Assembly: GCF_026250525.1 (NCBI RefSeq)
Contig: NZ_CP111054.1
Location: 62,001 to 126,000, forward strand
DNA from: Chondrinema litorale
GTDB lineage: Bacteria > Bacteroidota > Bacteroidia > Cytophagales > Flammeovirgaceae
Reading direction: 5' to 3'
Length of the DNA stretch: 64,000 nt
Part shown: piece by piece, positions 61,741 to 64,000 of the stretch
How positions within the stretch are numbered: the first letter of the stretch is position 1
Layout: every line of letters begins with the position of its first letter
The notes under the pieces: generated by a model
Seen by the model: the letters and a program-made list of their open reading frames with translations, nothing else
Told to the model about the DNA's origin: nothing
Databases searched by the model: none
Made by a program: the position numbers and the translations under genes

Positions 61741-64000
61741 ATGAACGACCGCGATAAAAAATTAAATCTGCTAACTATAAGGTTGGATGTGCTCGAACGG
61801 AAACACGAAGCATTTTCAAAAGAAATAAAGACAATTAGAGAGCAGCTCAAACTTCTGCAAAGTGCTGATTATCAGCCTTCGGAGACTGAACAACAATCTG
61901 TTTTTGATGAAAAAGCAGAAGTGCAGCAGGAGGATTTAGTAAAAGAAAGCATAGTTACAGAAGAATATGCTATTCCTGAAGCGAAACCTCAACAAGTAAA
62001 AAAGGCTCCTCGCAAACCAAGAGAGTTACCAAAGCTACCTGTAAATCTTGAAAAGTTTATTGGCGAAAACCTAATAAGCAAAATAGGTATTCTCATTACC
62101 GTAATTGGTGTAGGAGTGGGTGTGAAATATGCCATTGATAATGAGTTGCTTAGTCCCTTAACCAGAATTATAATGGGTTATGCACTTGGTGCAGGCTTAT
62201 TGGGTTTTGCGATCAAACTGAAGAAAAACTATTCAAACTTTAGTGCAGTATTGCTCAGTGGCTCAATGGCAATCATGTATTTTATCACCTTTGCTGCTTA
62301 TAGTTTTTATGAGTTAATACCACAGGAGATGACTTTTGCATTAATGGTGGTCTTTACGGCATTTACTGTGTTGGCTGCGATTAACTACAATAAGCAAGTT
62401 ATTGCTGTTTTTGGCTTAGTTGGCGCTTATGCTGTTCCGTTTCTCTTGAGCGATGGTTCGGGGAAGGTAGTGGTATTGTTCATTTATATGGCGATTATCA
62501 ATATTGGTATACTCATTATTGCCTTTAAAAAGTACTGGAAAGCCCTATACTATGCAGCTTTCATCTTTACATGGTTAATTGTAAGCTCTTGGTATGTTAT
62601 CGACTATAATAGCTCAGCGCATTTTGGCATTGCGCTTACATTTTTACCTATTTACTTTATTACCTTTTACGCCATATTTCTTGCTTACAAACTCATGCAA
62701 AAAGAGAAGTTTGAAAAGCGAGATGTCGTATTGGTTTTATTAAACTCTTTTGTGTTTTTCGGTTTAAGCTTTGCCATACTCGATCAACATGAAATCGGAA
62801 AAGAGCTTTTAGGCTTGTTTACCTTGTTCAATGCTGTACTACATTTTGCAGTGAGTTTAATCATCTACAAAAAATCTGAAGTTGATAGAAACCTGCTTTA
62901 TCTAGCACTAGGAATGGTAATGATATTTATTACCATGGCAATTCCGGTTCAGTTAGATGGCAACTGGGTTACTTTGCTTTGGGCAGGAGAAGCCGCATTA
63001 CTTTTCTGGATTGGCAGAACTAAGCAAGTCACTTTTATCGAGAAGATTTCCTATACACTATTCTTTTTGGCGTTTTTTAGCCTGTTAGAAGATTGGGGAG
63101 ATATTTACGATAGTTACACTTATGCTTACGATCAACCAAAAACACCAGTGTTCAATATAGCTTTCTTGAGTTCAATTTTAGTTTCAGGATTTTTTGGGTT
63201 GATCAATTATCTCAATCAGAATAAAAATTATCCTGCGAAGCTGTTAGAGCAGAAAAAGCTTTATAAGTTTATTCAATATTGTTTGCCATTAGTTTTCTTG
63301 TTTGTACTCTACAGTACTTTTAGGTTAGAGATAAAAATGTATTGGGAGCAGCTTTACTATGCTTCAGAAATTCAGCTAAATACAGAAACAGATTCCTATA
63401 CTGATTTTATTATGAATCACGACTTGAGGCTTTTCAAGTCTATTTGGGTAATTAATTATTCACTGCTGTTTTTGAGTATACTTTCAGTAATCAATCTTAA
63501 GAAACTGAAAAACAAGAAATTGAGCATGCTCAATATCGGATTAAATATATTGGCAATAGGCATCTTTTTAACAGAAGGTCTGTATGATATTAGTGATTTA
63601 AGAACAAGCTATTTGCTACAAGAAAATGCCGAATACTATAACAGAGGGGCATTTCATCTTGGTATACGCTATGTGTCAATCGCCTTCTTTGCAGTTTTAA
63701 TGTACACTTGTTTTATGTATGTGAAACAGGAGTTTACAGAGAAAAAATACAGAGTTATTTTCGATTTACTGTTTCATGTTTCCCTCTTGTGGATTTTAAG
63801 TAGTGAGTTAATCGGTTGGATGGATATTGCTGGTTCAGACCAAACTTACAAATTCGGATTGAGTATTTTGTGGGGTGTGTATTCACTGCTCTTAATCGTA
63901 TTGGGTATTTCGCAAAAGAAAAAGCACATCCGCATTGGAGCGATAGGTTTATTGGCAGTTACGCTACTCAAACTGTTTTTCTACGATATTTCGCATCTCG
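61741..64000 (+). CDS. DUF2339 polytopic membrane protein, cut by window edge
   Basis: The first 753 residues are visible. The N-terminus is a cytoplasmic coiled coil (about 5-45) and an acidic/Pro-Lys linker. The DUF2339 membrane region begins with KFIGENLISKIGILITVIGVGVGVKYAIDNELLSPLTRIIMGY and continues through many hydrophobic helices. DUF2339 proteins are large inner-membrane proteins of unknown function. A TATATTTG box at 61633-61640 may be its promoter. It appears to be cargo rather than part of the replication module. Confidence 0.88.
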   Translation, partial: MNDRDKKLNLLTIRLDVLERKHEAFSKEIKTIREQLKLLQSADYQPSETEQQSVFDEKAEVQQEDLVKESIVTEEYAIPEAKPQQVKKAPRKPRELPKLPVNLEKFIGENLISKIGILITVIGVGVGVKYAIDNELLSPLTRIIMGYALGAGLLGFAIKLKKNYSNFSAVLLSGSMAIMYFITFAAYSFYELIPQEMTFALMVVFTAFTVLAAINYNKQVIAVFGLVGAYAVPFLLSDGSGKVVVLFIYMAIINIGILIIAFKKYWKALYYAAFIFTWLIVSSWYVIDYNSSAHFGIALTFLPIYFITFYAIFLAYKLMQKEKFEKRDVVLVLLNSFVFFGLSFAILDQHEIGKELLGLFTLFNAVLHFAVSLIIYKKSEVDRNLLYLALGMVMIFITMAIPVQLDGNWVTLLWAGEAALLFWIGRTKQVTFIEKISYTLFFLAFFSLLEDWGDIYDSYTYAYDQPKTPVFNIAFLSSILVSGFFGLINYLNQNKNYPAKLLEQKKLYKFIQYCLPLVFLFVLYSTFRLEIKMYWEQLYYASEIQLNTETDSYTDFIMNHDLRLFKSIWVINYSLLFLSILSVINLKKLKNKKLSMLNIGLNILAIGIFLTEGLYDISDLRTSYLLQENAEYYNRGAFHLGIRYVSIAFFAVLMYTCFMYVKQEFTEKKYRVIFDLLFHVSLLWILSSELIGWMDIAGSDQTYKFGLSILWGVYSLLLIVLGISQKKKHIRIGAIGLLAVTLLKLFFYDISHL

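Overview
The window looks like part of a large secondary replicon (megaplasmid or chromid) of a marine-type Bacteroidota, most likely order Cytophagales (Flammeovirgaceae-like). The reasons are AT-rich DNA, TAnnTTTG-like promoter boxes instead of clear Shine-Dalgarno sites, lipoproteins whose lipobox Cys is followed by an acidic stretch, a giant secreted protein with a type IX secretion (T9SS) sorting tail, LytS/LytTR two-component systems, and a Rep_3/ParA replication-partition block with iterons. No rRNA, tRNA, insertion sequence or CRISPR array was seen. Species-level placement is not possible from the sequence alone.

Layout. 1-5.5 kb (minus): a TolC / adaptor / ABC ATPase / MacB-type permease efflux operon followed by a LytS-type kinase cut by the window edge. 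6-7.4 kb: an S41 protease lipoprotein. 7.5-14.4 kb: a sugar operon (fucose/arabinose-isomerase-like enzyme, SSS symporter, GH106-type glycosidase) with a divergent AraC regulator and a palindrome between them. 14.4-18.2 kb: small membrane and envelope proteins, including a degenerate OmpA-like lipoprotein and a membrane-anchored EEP-fold hydrolase. 18.6-27.3 kb: an envelope/stress island (coiled-coil lipoprotein, DUF1328 protein, beta-barrel, glycine-zipper OmpA lipoprotein, AraC regulator, MscS channel) next to a complete stressosome operon (RsbR, RsbS, RsbT, a fused RsbT-like/RsbX-like protein and a histidine kinase). 27.6-34.4 kb: a LytS/LytTR pair, a DUF2147 protein and a second efflux operon in TolC-adaptor-permease-ATPase order.

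34.5-40.4 kb holds a twin MbnH/MbnP cluster: two di-haem MauG/cytochrome c peroxidase-like lipoproteins, two MbnP-family lipoproteins, two small secreted Cys/Met/His proteins that both appear to start at TTG, and an outer-membrane barrel. This is the most attractive candidate for an under-described system, probably linked to copper and to tryptophan oxidation. 40.4-47.9 kb carries a very long TPR protein, a DUF2167 protein, a DUF4132 protein and a small gene interrupted by an in-frame amber codon. 47.9-55.1 kb encodes a secreted protein and a 2085-residue adhesin-like protein with three leucine-rich blocks, twelve MopE-like metal-binding units (DNA period exactly 339 bp) and a T9SS tail.

55.4-61.6 kb is the replicon core: a YdcF-like protein, an AntA/DinD-like protein, ParA with a ribbon-helix-helix partner, an approximately 1.3-kb origin with about 18 copies of a TAACATNATTGGGG-type iteron, and a Rep_3 initiator. 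A DUF2339 membrane protein runs off the right end. Cargo genes for efflux, envelope stress, sugar use and copper/haem chemistry therefore surround a plasmid-style origin.
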